Assembly (NCBI RefSeq): GCF_049306965.1
Contig: NC_133176.1
Coordinates: 9,397,501-9,461,500, forward strand
DNA: 64,000 nucleotides
Direction of reading: 5' to 3'
Source of the DNA: Danio rerio
Taxonomy: Eukaryota; Chordata; Actinopteri; Cypriniformes; Danionidae
Part shown: positions 44,825 through 57,100 of the stretch, in pieces
Position numbering within the stretch: position 1 is the first letter of the stretch
Layout of the letters: each line of letters opens with the position of its first letter
Translations under genes and position numbers: made by a program
Notes under the pieces: generated by a model
Told to the model about the DNA's origin: nothing
What the model saw: the letters and a program-made list of their open reading frames with translations, nothing else
Database searches by the model: none

Positions 44825-45372
44825 CTAATTTCGAGAGGAGCATGTGCTTATGATTGATAGCAGCTGGTCCTCATCAGCTAACACATGATTTACCAATCAG
44901 ACGATTCCTAAATCACTATAAATAAGCAAAGTATCTTACCTTAGCCATCTTCGTCTTGAAGAATCCCCCCTTTCCTTGTCCGTGCAGCACGGAGGTTCAA
45001 TAGTTAGCTTCATTGCCTCACAGCATGAATATCACTGATTCAGATCCTACCTGGCCAAGTCGGCATTTCTGTGTGGAGTTTGAATGTTCTCCCCGTGTTT
45101 GTGTGGGTTTTCTCAGGCTTTCCGGTTTCTTCCCACAGACATAAAATATGTTAAACAAGTTAATTGACAAAACTAAATTGACATCATAGACAAGCGTTGA
45201 ATTCAGCATACGCTCTCTATAGCTATTTATAATCTATATTGACCATTATCAAGCAGGGGAGTTCTCGAGACCTACCTGAACTAAGACTCCCCTCCTGCCC
45301 TGCAATGGGGGAGCCCCGAGCTCGAGGATCTCACAAGCTCAGGCCTCTCTCCCGGGACAGCATGCCAAACAC
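44825..45372 (+). mobile_element. LTR-like fossil with embedded DANA head (copy 2)
   Basis: This is the inverted counterpart of 38.45-39.01 kb. On the plus strand CCAATCAG, then CTATAAATAAG about 20 bases on, then GAAGAATCCCCCC, a DANA head (about 44.99-45.16 kb), and CTCGAG-rich words (TTCTCGAGACCTACCTGAAC). It ends near GCATGCCAAACA. The layout suits a solo LTR (promoter, then downstream part). It is old and broken, and the retroelement family is not identified. Confidence 0.45.
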
Positions 45373-45510
45373 ACTTTATAATCAATCATCAGCTAAGGGC
45401 GAACTCTTGAAATATGAGCAATGGTTTGACTCTGGGAAAGGCATTATTATGGATGATATACCACAGAATTATGTTGTTGTTGCATAAAAAAGTCACTTAG
45501 AAGAATATTA

Positions 45511-45693
45511 ATGGTGTATACCTTATTAATGCTGGTTCTGTCCTTCATGCTCTCCCTGTCCAATGCTGAGCGGATAGGGAAAGTTTGCCCAAAACAGAAT
45601 CATTATACCCCTCAACTCAAATACAATTGTGTTCTCTTATATAATGACAATAGTGGTCCTGATAGAAATGCAAGTGATGAAAATGTTCATTAA
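45511..45693 (+). other. Small signal-peptide-like ORF beside the LTR-like fossil
   Basis: A 60-codon frame opens with MVYTLLMLVLSFMLSLSNA, which looks like a cleavable signal peptide, followed by a hydrophilic tail with Cys and NAS. It lies about 140 bases past the end of the LTR-like fossil, on the same strand. It may be a remnant of that element or chance. No family could be named. Confidence 0.25.
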
Positions 45694-45782
45694 AAACAGA
45701 ATGAGACTAAATGTACTTTTGAGGTAAAATGTATTTTTTGAGGTTAAGGCTAAATTATTTTTTGGTCAAGTATTCTCCAATG

Positions 45783-46130
45783 ATGGGCAGCACGGTGGCG
45801 CAGTGGGTAGCACAATTGCCTCAAAGAAAGAAGGTCACAGGTTCGAGCCTCAACTGGATCAGTTGGCATTTTTGCGTAGAGTTTGCATGTTCCCCTCGTG
45901 TTGGGTGCTCAGGTTTCCCCCACAAGTCCAAAGACATGCTGTACTGGTAAATTGGGTAGGCTAAATTGTCCATGGTATATGTGTGTGAATGAGTGTGTAT
46001 GGATGTTTCCCAGTGATGGGTTGCAGCTGGAAGGGCATTCTATAAAACATGTGCTGAATAAGTTGGTAGTTCATTCCACTGTGGCAACCCCAGATTAATA
46101 AAGAAAATAAGCCAAAAATAAAATGAATAT
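45783..46130 (+). mobile_element. DANA-type SINE, full length
   Basis: Head GGGCAGCACGGTGGCGCAGT, B-box ACAGGTTCGAGCCTC, 3' part GTAGTTCATTCCACTGTGGC, tail TAAAATGAATATTAAATAAT. Confidence 0.9.
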
Positions 46131-46254
46131 TAAATAATATAATATAATAATAAAAATTAAAATAATCATTTTTTCTAATATTTTAATCCATTAATTATTT
46201 GTTAATTTGTAAAGAAATTTCTGTATTGCTGTTCATCCTGTGTGTTTTAATGTG

Positions 46255-46420
46255 TAGGGGAGGCACCCAACTAACGCACTCTGCGCTGGACTTTAGACCT
46301 GCTTTCAGCGCCAACAATGCGCCTTAACACACCTCCTTTCCAGAGCAGAAAACCCATGAGTCCACAAAGTGGCGCAAATGGATTTGCTATTTAAACAACA
46401 TGGCGGAAAATGGGAAAATT
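46255..46420. repeat. Repeat shared, inverted, with 54.6-54.8 kb
   Basis: The complement reads GGAGGTGTGTTAAGGCGCAT, then AGGTCTAAAGTCCAGCGCAG, matching GGAGGTGTGTTAAGGTGCGT and GGTCTAAAGTCCAGCACAGA at 54720-54810. It is probably a dispersed DNA element. The class is not determined. Confidence 0.55.
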
Positions 46421-46539
46421 AATGTTGTGTGATCTGAAAATAGCAACACATCATGGAAACACGTCTTGCGCTTTATTGGGCCAGGTATATGATAGGGTCC
46501 TATATGCACGGCCCCATAAGCAGCTACGTTTCTCTTTAC

Positions 46540-46730
46540 ATTCAGAAGATATGTTCACTCCTGATGTCAGTAAATGCTCAGTTCTGTTGTATCAGATGGC
46601 TGATTTTAAAAGTATCACTTATAAAGCATGGTAAATTTTTGTAAGAGAAGACATACATATTGCCTCATTTACAAAAGAATGAACACAAACTTCTTAATTC
46701 TCTCACTCTCACACAGATCCTTTATTTACA
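46540..46730. repeat. Copy of sequence at 52.65-53.14 kb
   Basis: GCTCAGTTCTGTTGTATCAG, GTAAGAGAAGACATACATA and CTTCTTAATTCTCTCACTCT recur in the same orientation at 52.65-52.71 and 53.05-53.14 kb, where about 330 extra bases separate the two halves. Confidence 0.65.
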
Positions 46731-47500
46731 ATTTCTTCACTAAGAATGTGGTCAAGAATGTTATGTAGACAAAAATAGTTGCTTTTAGGATTTCATTTAC
46801 GCAGATTCCAAACATGCAATACAATAGGAACATCTCCATGCATGCTGACTGAATCCGGAATTAATCGCTATTACAACTAGCAACTTTTTGCTATATTCTA
46901 TTACATATACAGCAATTAATTATATTTATCTTTGTATTTGCTACATGCAAAAAAAAAAAAAAAAATTATCACAGACTTTACTATAGAATTATAATTATTA
47001 TAAGGGTTATAAAAGATAGTATTGCTGATTAACATGTTAATACTCTGCTAGACTCCCTGCTAGAGAAGGTGAAATAGGTAAAGCTTTTACTGTTGAAGTA
47101 CAGTTCAATATTTGCATGCACTACTCGATATTTGCTAATATTCACACGAGTGAGCTATTTAAATTGGATCTTCATAAAGATGCAAATTTACTTTTTTGTT
47201 ATTTATTTATTTATTTATTTATTTTTTATTATTATTATTTTAAACATCAATTTTTAAACCATCCATAAGGATGCTTCAAAACTTCTGATAGGCCTATGTG
47301 TGATACCCTTTACCATTGTCAAATGTTTTTCTATCATGATGTATACATAGAACGTGTCTTGATAAAGATTATTACATATGGGTTATTTCATATTCATCCT
47401 AAATACAATTGTAGGTGTTATTCTAAAAATCTATAAGCCTATATTTTACCCAGTAAAACATAACTGTGTTCTTCTGCTCTACAACATTCTCAGGTCGTCA
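46731..47500. other. Spacer, no gene seen
   Basis: AT-rich with a (TTTA)n tract near 47.20 kb. It contains the 3' flank of IFI44-like gene 4. No poly(A) signal could be singled out. Confidence 0.4.
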
Positions 47501-47511
47501 ACATTCATTTC

Positions 47512-49452
47512 TTATTCATTGGAAGATCCACGGCTTAGTCTGGCATTAGCTGAACGCACAATTTGATCAAATGCCTTAAGTATCAAAGCATCAACAGAGT
47601 CATCTGTGTCAACCTCATTATGGTAGTTCTTGACAGGGAAAATCATGGTCATTGGCACGCCAATCTCTGCACTGCAGAACTCCATCTGGACAGAAACAGA
47701 ATGCAAAATTTTTGGTAAAATCACAACAACAACAAAAACATGAAATGTGTATTAAATGATCTACCTTTTTTTTAATTGTAATGCTGTAGTAGATGTCCTT
47801 TAGATTACTTTCGACCAGTTTACATGCTTCATCCACTTTAGTCAGGACAATCACCTGAGGAATGCCTGCAATAAGAAGCAAAATCTAATTGATACAAATA
47901 TAAATGTTTTAATAGGTTCCTACACTTCATTTCTACCATTTCATTCAAAACAACAATATATCTATGTTTTCAAGACATTTTATATATTACACTACCATGC
48001 GGTTATACAAAGTTTTACCTTCATCAGTGAGTTTCTTGCGGATGAGCCTCAGCTTTTTAAGAAGTGTTGTATCATCTGACTTTAACTGGATTGTATTTGC
48101 ATCCACAACGTACACCAGGCAGAATGCTTGATCTGACAGTGAAGGGATTTCATTGTATGATTCACTTTTACTAGTTATTGGATTCTCTGTAAACTGTGAA
48201 ATACAGGCAAAATATATACAAATAAGGCATTGTTCAAATGTTCATTATGAGTTAAATGAATGAAGGAAATTTTCATTTGAATGTATAACCTTATAGCCCT
48301 CCTTCACATGGCCGTGTATGATCTTGACAACATCTTCTGGTTGTAACCCAGATAATTCTTGTGGTTCTAAACCCATTACATCACAGATTTCAAAAGGCAA
48401 ATCTGCATCTGCATTTTTGATGCGGTATCCTTCCAGCTGTAATTAAATAGTTCACACCACAGATATATGTAAATATCACACATTATGGCAAAACAGTTTG
48501 AGATGCTGGTTATTTTAAATGAATTCACCTGATTAATTTAGTGATTTGTCTATATTTCCTGAAAATGTGTTGTTAAATTTATAGCAGGCTCGTTTTTAGC
48601 ACTACATTATTTTAGTACCATGGGAACGCAACAGGAGTCAAAAAATACCTACTTTTTTTGTATAACTGTGACTGGCTGCTGATTGAGCATCAGCTTGTGC
48701 ATCACAGACAATCTGTCCTTGAAAGGCACTGTTGACTGAGTTAATAAAGCTGGACTTTCCTGCTCCAATTTGTCCAGCTACCAGGAGCTTGACGCAATTA
48801 AGATCTGGACTGCTCAGCTGAAACTTTTCTAGGCGTTCTTTAAGTCTGTCCTTCTGTCTGAAAAAGATAAGAGATACATTTTATATACATCTTTTGCTAT
48901 TTAAAAAAAAAAAGGTGTGTGGAATCATGTGTGTGTGAAAATAAATGCATCTTTTGTACAAAAGCAAACATGATAGATGATTGATTTTGATTCAGTCTGA
49001 GTGATTAAGGAGTTCTCTTCACTACTTTTAACATTTCACATACTTAGGGCTAGTTTTAGCACTAAAACACACTGTAAAAATTCTAAACTTTAGAAGTTCT
49101 ACATTTAGGAGTGGCACACCCATTGCTTTTTAAAAGATTTTCTCCTAAATAAGCATTAAATAGCTACTTTTAGATTCAAAATGTTTTGTAATCATAGCAT
49201 GGCCCATTATCTGCATTGTCACTCACTCCCAGTCAAAGTTCCTCCATGGTTTGTCCAGCTTTTTGGAAGAATCTATAAATCAGATAAACATACATTTAAC
49301 AATAAACTGATTATATCTGGATATGAGTGCTTAAAAATCCCCTTAAATGTAGCCTTTAGTTTAAAGTAGAATATTTTCTGGTGAGGACATTTATAATATT
49401 AAAGGCTTAACTTACCATCAGTGGGTGTTTGTTTTGATTTTGATCCTCCCAT
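47512..49452 (-). CDS. IFI44-like GTP-binding protein, copy 4
   Basis: Coding exons on the minus strand: 49452-49416, 49272-49227, 48857-48653, 48436-48290, 48193-48019, 47865-47765, 47685-47512. They give 294 codons plus stop, frame open, same phases as the others. It is the most compact (1.9 kb, introns of 0.08-0.4 kb) and most diverged copy, with no large insertion. The N-terminus MGGSKSKQTPTDG keeps Gly2 and Ser6. Exon 2 is 12 bases longer (SSKKLDKPWRNFDWE). The P-loop is GQIGAGKSS; DIMG is replaced by DVMG (ICDVMGLEPQEL); VIVLTKVDEACKLVE is kept. Compactness and divergence suggest it is the older branch of the array. The biochemical role is inferred from the family only. Confidence 0.88.
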
Positions 49453-49765
49453 TTCTTTTTTCCTCTTATAAATGTATAAGCACACTAGAAACACACAAAA
49501 GATGTAATGAAACAGAATACCGTTTTTCTTAGTTATTTACACACAATTACTTTTACTTCAGACACAGTGACTACAACATGTAACTGATGCACCAACCTGA
49601 ACCAATTCTGCTAAACAACAAGCACAATTCCTGCTTTACACTATTTTTTTCCTTCTTTTTTTGTGTAGAGTTCTGACAATATGAGACTTGCTTTCAGAAA
49701 ATGTGTGTAAACAATTGGGAAAAACTGTAATAAGATGAATAATAAAATCGCTAATTAGTTCATTG

Positions 49766-49833
49766 TTATAGAGAGCTCAAATATAGCAACTCTCATCAGA
49801 GCATTACCTACAGGTTTTTACTTTCGGTTTCAC
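49766..49833 (-). promoter_or_regulatory. ISRE-like promoter region of IFI44-like gene 4
   Basis: On the minus strand AGTGAAACCGAAAGTAAAAA (49834-49815) holds overlapping IRF sites (GAAACCGAAAG and GAAAGTAAAA). TATA-like words GCTATATTT (49786-49778) and CTCTATAAC (49774-49766) follow. The start codon is about 360 bases below the ISRE, so the 5' UTR is longer than in the other copies or contains an intron. Confidence 0.6.
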
Positions 49834-49859
49834 TTTGAATCACAGTTCACTGAAGGACA

Positions 49860-51555
49860 GAACAAACAGAACAAATGTAACTGTACAGCATTTCTGAGAA
49901 GTCCAGGATTACAAATAGAAGATTTTTAAACATCGTTTGTTAGCACCAAGTTTGCAGACAAAAATAAAAATAAAACATTCGTCAAAAGCTGAGTTTTAAA
50001 AGCAACATGTAGGAAAATATGGAAGTTGACGGACATCTGTATACATTATAAAAATACCATGAATAATTCGGAGATGACAATGACAGTTTAAGACTTAGCA
50101 AATTTCCACCGTTAATCTTTAGTCTTGACTAAATTCAAGCGTACTAATATATATTATTTTGGTGTGGCTCGAGCGCAAATAATGTTATTGTTAAATATTA
50201 TAAACAAAATGTGCCCAGCACCAAACTAAATCCCCGTCTCAACAATTTTATGCCAAGTGGGGTGCGGGCAGTGTGGTGCTTTCATAAACGATCGTAACAG
50301 ACAGAAAGGCACCAGATTTCCAAGCTCAAACCAGCCAGATGTAAAAATGCCTTAAGATGCATGCCAAAAATCAACTATAAATACTTATATCTCATATATG
50401 CTGTAAGTAAAAACAAGCCTTCCAATTCCAGACGGCTAGTGTTTTTGTTTGCTTTTTTCAAACAGGAAATGTATTTAATTACATAGTTTTATGTACATAA
50501 CGGTTTGCTTGAAACTGCATTAGACACTCACCACAGTTTGTCCAAAATATACCTTCTTCAGCAGCCTATAGTCTAATGCGCAGATGGGTACGATGGTATA
50601 TGGCAGCAAATCTTAGCTGCAATTTCTTCAAAGAGTGTTCGTAACAGGGTGTTACAAGATGTGAGCATTTATTGTAAATGGAAACTGAAAGTAATTTGAG
50701 GTCTAAAGTAGTTGCACATTCATGCCCCTCTAGTTCATATGGACTCACAAAAGACAAAATAACAAATGACGTGAGTTATATTACCAAAAGAGAAGCCTAT
50801 TTATAGTATGGTGCATGCAGGTATGTAAGAATTATGGCTCTACTCTTTATTGCCATTTTTTTATTTCTATTTTTGGTTGATAAAAATAAGTAATGATGTT
50901 AACAGCAAATTATGAAAATATTCAGAAAATAGAATAAGCATATTTTTTAAGTGTGAGAGCTTGCTTGTCCTCCCTTTTCTTAAAGAAACTAAAGAACAAC
51001 ACACTACATGTGACCTTGGACCTGTTCTTCAGTTGCATGTGTATATTTATAGATTTTTATTATAAATGCCAGCAATTACTAGAATATAATATTTAAATAT
51101 CATGAAGGTATCAAACTCAATTTTTAATTCATAATTGCTCAACACTTTAAATGTGATTTTCTCAGTATTCTGATTTTTTTTTTTAACTATCAGTTTCTAG
51201 ATTTTTAAACAGTTGTATCACATATTGTCCTATATCCTAACACATATGTCAAGTGAAAAATTGAACAAACCATATAAACTATAACATTACAGAATGGAGA
51301 TAACTAATAGAATGTAAACTGACGTTTATGTTTTGTCCCAATGCTTGTGTGTTCTTTTGGTATGTTTGCAATACAAGCTGCATTTCAGACATCAATATAA
51401 AACTTCAGAAAAGCAAACATAACGGCAGGTTATGGTGCAAAGGTAGGTGGTGTGTTAATCATTTCCATCTGAAACTTGCGGACACACTCAATAAAAAAAC
51501 CAAAGCACTTGCTGTAAAACAATCAAATCATTATGCAAACAGCACAAAATGAGGG
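49860..51555. other. Spacer upstream of gene 4 with plus-strand ISRE-like word
   Basis: No gene is visible. GGAAACTGAAAGTAA at 50680-50694 (plus strand) is a good ISRE match. It lies in a stretch of about 90 bases (50671-50755) that resembles 42561-42655 upstream of gene 3, including CATGCCCCTC and ACTCACA. Confidence 0.45.
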
Positions 51556-51559
51556 AGAT

Positions 51560-52015
51560 TCATCTTGTCCTGACCACATTCGTAACTGCACACATGCGAT
51601 TCAGACCACATCCGTAACTTCATATCTACACCCCTTCTGGTACCCTTAGATTAGCCAACAACTCCACCCTGGTACTACCTCGCACTCGATTGAGCACAAT
51701 GGGAGACAGATCCTTTAGCTCTATGGCTCCTCGGCTATGGAACTCGCTTCCCCTAATTCTAAGGAGCAGTGATAGTCTTCACACTTTTAAATCCCGTCTA
51801 ACGATCCATCTTTTTAAGCAAACTTTTCTTTAACAATTTTTCATTATGTTTTTATTATGTTCTTTGATAGTCGCTATTGTGTGTTTAACATGTTTGGTCA
51901 ATGATTGGTTTAGTAATGTTTAATTTGTTTAGCATGTCTGTTGATGCTTATTGTAAGGCGACCTTGGGTGTCTTGAAAGGCGACATTTACAAATAAAATA
52001 AATTATTATTATTAT
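51560..52015 (+). mobile_element. LINE (CR1/L2-like) 3' end
   Basis: The plus-strand frame reads VLPRTRLSTMGDRSFSSMAP, then RLWNSLPLILRSSDSLHTFK, ending KSRLTIHLFKQTFL and a stop at about 51833. This is the typical C-terminus of ORF2 in CR1/L2-type LINEs. The 3' tail GGCGACCTTGGGTGTCTTGA ends in AAATAAATTATTATTATTATT. Severely 5'-truncated. Confidence 0.75.
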
Positions 52016-52019
52016 TTGA

Positions 52020-54115
52020 TTTTAGGTCAGATGTTTCTTAGTCAAAGTGAACTAGATTACACACACACACAAAATGCTGTCTGCAAAGTTGTTGCAAACA
52101 ATTTATTTGTGTTGAATTTAAACAAACAAATTAAATTTAGTAATGTTCAATTTAATTTGTTTGTTTAAAATCAGCCCAAATAAATTTAAATTGTTTACAA
52201 CCCCCTAACTTAAATTTTTTTTAGTAAATCCAAGAAATCATCCTTGAATATTTTTTTTCAGTGGGTCACATTTTTCCAACCCTATTAACAGCTACCCTTT
52301 GGAGGCGTCTGCAGATTGACTTAAATAATGATAATATTAACAAGCAAGTCATGTTTTCGTCGCAAAAAGAAACTGTAATAGTTTTGGCGTCATAAGTCAA
52401 ACCCACTCTTATATTCATAACAATTTATTTATATGAATTCCACATATTCTCAATGCTTTTTACATGGAAGAGGTCTTTGATGATCATTTCACCAGGGTCA
52501 GACAAACACATTAGCCATCTGAAGGTTTACACAAAATAACAACTGATTATTACACAGTTTTACACTGCAAAAGATTTGATACTCCAACATCTATTCCACT
52601 GACTTTGCAGGGTCAAAATCAAGGACAACACTGTCATGATTGTCGGAAAATGCTCAGTTCTGTTGCATCCCAGACGGCTGGTTTTAAAGTATCATTTATA
52701 AAGCTAAATTAACAACATGGTGCATGGATAAAAATATTGCTCTGTAGTCTTATACATCTTGCAATAACATCGTCTTAAATAATCTAATCGTATAGCATTT
52801 GCAACTTATTCTGTCAGCAAGTCTTATTTGTTGGTTGTTTGCATGACAAAACAGGGAAAATTGCACTGACACACATTCAGCCCTTACAAAAAAGTACTGA
52901 AGAGGTACTATGGTATCAGATGGTAATGAAACAGTACTTGGAACTCTACCATGGTACTGTATGATTACCATATCCATGCACTGAAGAATTGATCTGCTCA
53001 TCTAAGATGCTTAAAAAATACCATGGCGCCATGTTCAAATACATGGTACGTTTTTGTAAGAGAAGACATACATAGTGCCTCATTTTCAAAAGTATGAACA
53101 CAAACTTCCTAATTCTCTCACTCTTAAACAGATCCTTCCTCCTAACACACACATACAAACACACACAAACACTTATTAGAGCACATTAGGAATGAGCAGG
53201 TGTCTTTAGCATTCCATATTGATGCATTCCATACTCTATAGACTATCAATGATAACTATAAACTATATGTCATATATACACTACTCTCTCCAGCATCTTA
53301 TTCTGTACTCTATGTCTATGTATTTCACCTTGGGCAGGGTGGGATTTGTCAATGCGAGAGCTACACTACACAGTCAAACATTCACACACACACTGACAAC
53401 AACAGCAACAACAACAGCAACAACAATAATAACGTACATAAAGGTTACAATATACCTCTTTAAGTCCCAAGCTTGACCTCATTAGACTTCAAGGGAATAA
53501 AGAAATCTTGGATAAAATAGTCCAAAAAAGTCTGAATATTTTCAAGGGCTATAAATAGGACTGTGCTCATCGTCCAAAACGTGTTCGGTTTCTCATTGAC
53601 TTGTCCAGCTGAAGACCACAAGGTGAAATTCAAAGTTCCCATTTACAAGTGGACAAGCTCTCGGCAGAGAATGGTACAGCTCTTTACACTGCCATCAAAA
53701 GAAATATTCATCAATATTCAACTCTCACTCCACATATTGTACACATATACACACACACACACACTCACACATAATAGCTTTTCTCTGCTTATAATGTATT
53801 TAGAAAGCTCGCCACATACAGTCTTTCTTAAATTTGTGCTTATCTCTGAAAGCAGCATGACAGCAGGCTGTATTTGCAGATCAGGATATGTTCTTGCGGT
53901 ATCTATTCTGGCCACTAGAGTAGGACGAAAGGCTGGTGGAGAATGAAAGGGGTTTGAGGTTGATTTAACTTAAAGTATTTCGACTGAGAGTGGAAGAGCG
54001 TAATCTGCCCTGTCCTGTTCTTATTTTTCTGAGGTGGCATCCATATAGGTTTCGTTGGTCCTCACTGAAAATCTTTAAGACAATTGAGTGTCACACTCCC
54101 ATTGGAATTAGATTT
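52020..54115 (-). other. caskin1 3' UTR and downstream flank
   Basis: No open frame follows the caskin1 stop. The stretch carries AC-rich runs (53.37-53.43 and 53.73-53.77 kb) and a segment copied at 46.5 kb. How far the 3' UTR extends cannot be read from sequence. AATAAA on the minus strand near 52.42 kb is one candidate signal. Confidence 0.4.
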
Positions 54116-57100
54116 TTAATCTAACATGGCATCCAACTGGTCCGCAAGGTCATCAAACATGCTGCCAATGTCATCGAGGATGTTGACTGTGCTCTTGTTG
54201 TCCACGGTGGAGCTGGAGAGGGAAAAAAATAGAAGAATGAAGAGAATAGAAAAACTTCAAGCTATCGTTATCATAATGCAATAGCTTATGTTTCAATCCA
54301 TTGCAGTCTTCAGCAATTACTGTGTGGTCTCGAATCTCTAAAAGTCAGCGCACATTCATTGCATTTTATCTTTGTCTTCTGAGGTGCAGGTCAAATATTA
54401 CATAAGAAAAAATCCCACAGTAGCTTCTCCTATTGCACCAAATATTCATATTTGCCGCCAGTTTATCAGGAAGTAACAATTTTGTTCTCTTTGCCTAAAT
54501 GGATGGAAATAGTGCTTTATACGTCAGTGTTTTGTGCAATATTTCAGTTTTTAGCATAAAACTAATTTACATCATTGGATGTAAACATAGCTAATGATAA
54601 GACTTGGGGATCTATCCTACACCTGGTGCAATGAGGCACAAGACATGTTTGGCACGATTTGTTGCTATTTTCAGACCAGCGCAAGCCTAAATTTTACCTT
54701 TTACGTTCTCCACTAAAAAGGAGGTGTGTTAAGGTGCGTTGCTATTTTTAGGTACTGAAATAGACTGCGCAACTGACCAACTGAAAGCTGGTCTAAAGTC
54801 CAGCACAGAGTGTGTTAGTTATGCATCTATGCAGGTCCAAAACGCATACACATTGGTTAATGCACACAGGATGTACAGTGACACACAAATATTTTTACAT
54901 ATGAAAAAAAAAAAAAGGATTAAACAAAAATTATTATAAAATTGTTACAAAAATTATTATTTTTAACATAAATATAAAAACCACTACCTCCATGCCTCCA
55001 TCTCTGGGGGCTTTATTCAGTTTATTCATGATCATTTGCATATATAATTTTATTATTATTATTATTATTAATTATATGCATATTTATATTTGTTTTAAGA
55101 AAAAAAGTACCTGTGGCGCTTTGGAGACGTAAGCATCACTGTATGGGGCATACGGATAGGATGTGTGTATGGATATAACTCAGTTTTTTTTTTTTTACCA
55201 CACTTCGTTATTATAGTTTATTTATTTGTTTGCTGGGAATTAGAACTGAATTTAGAAGTAGTTTTGAAACAAATCTTTGCGCTTAAATCAAATTAAACAT
55301 GTAGACTAATGGATGTCTTCAGTGGAGTGCGTACAACACCGTTTCTTTGTACACGAAAGTAAAGGAGTAAAGTAGTAAAAGTAAAGAGGCCGAATGGAGG
55401 AGCTTCGTTCTTTATCCTCGTACTGCAGATGGTCTGTTTAACTGTTTTCTTGCTAGTAAAGGGTTTCAACTTTTCTATTTAGTTTATCCACTACAAAGTC
55501 TGCCATGTTAATAGCAAATGTGCCTTGGCGCAACACAACTGACTCTTAAAGGGAATGGGAGATGAGACTCTGATTGGTTTAATTCGCGTTGTGCTTTAAA
55601 CACACCCATAACTCATTAATAAGCACAACTCTGTTAGACCATGCGCTAGGGTGTGCGCTATAGTGTCTTCTTTCCTTCCTTAAAATAGCCAAAGTGGATT
55701 CGCACACACCCTTAATGCTTTAGACTTTGTGACTAGGTCATTAAAATAGAGCCCTTATAGCCAAAGAGGAAAAACAGAATTTGTTTTTAATGTCTAGAAA
55801 CATCCACTCATGTACCTGTCATCCTTCTTAATCTTTTCCTCCACGACTTCCAGAGCAGCTGCCAGGGATGCACTGGTCTCGTCCAGTCTGAGTTGCATTA
55901 CGTCCCCACAAGAAGAGCCTCCTGTTTCAGCGATCTTTAGTAACCCTTGGCCTTCCATCTCTGTCTTTCCTTCTCCTTCTTGTGATTCCCCCTCTACTTG
56001 TGTCTGTCTGGCTACACCTACCTTCCTTCTTCTCATTACCACTGGTCCTGCTCCATCCCCTGCCTCAATTAAATGACTCCCCACAGAGGAACCTGAAATC
56101 AGGCCTTGTTCACCTTGAAACAATGGATCCAGCTGGATCAGACCTGTCCTTTCCATTTTAGCAAATCCAACTTCATCTACTCTCTCTTGCTTCCTCATGT
56201 CATCATCCTCTCTCTGCTTATCTGATTCTCTGAGCCTCTTTTGCACATCCAATCCAGGTACATCTACTTCAAGAGGGCTTGGGATGTCTACTGAGAGACC
56301 GGCCATGGAAGACCTTGGGGGCTTCACTGGAGCTGAGCCTGAGCCTGGTGTGGAGGGTGTTTGTGGGGTTTGTGGGGTTTGGGGTGTCTGTGGACTCTGA
56401 GCTGGAGATGTTGCTGGACGTGGGGAAAGCATGCTTCCCTCCATTGGTTTTGGGGTGACTGGACTCAGTGTCTGTGGTGGATGCTCCAGTTGTTCAATTG
56501 AAACGGGGCTAAAAGAGGCACTGAATGGACTGACAACATCTGGCTGAGGAGAACCAGGAGTTCCAATGGTATGGATTGGCTTGATTTTAACAGGTTTAGG
56601 CAGTGTCGGCGGCGGACTTGGCTTGGGAGATACTGGAGGAGGGATTTTCCTAACCTCAACTATAAAGAGACAGAGAATTCATGTAATGTACAACAAGAAT
56701 TGAAGAAAAACACAATAACAAACATCAACTGTAATGCCAAACAAAGACCTGGAATCCTTCAGTTGCTGTTTAAAATACCCATAAATTGTATTCATTAATG
56801 AATTACTAAGCAGGACAATTGTTACCTGGACTATGCTGACCTTCTGGCCCAGGTAAGGGAACCCTTCTTGTTGGAGTTGGAGGATCGAATTTTCGAAGGG
56901 CCATTGCTGGTTTAGGTGAAACTGGGGGTTTCAGTATTTGCCTAGGAAGAGATCCAAAACCATCATGGTGAAGTTCTTCATCCCTACCACCATCTCCGAC
57001 GCAAGCTTCAGATACAGGCCTTCTTCGAAAGTTCTCTGGTCCATCCCCATCTGTCCCATTACTTTGGGGCTGAGCCAATGCTTTGGGCCTTCGCTTTATC

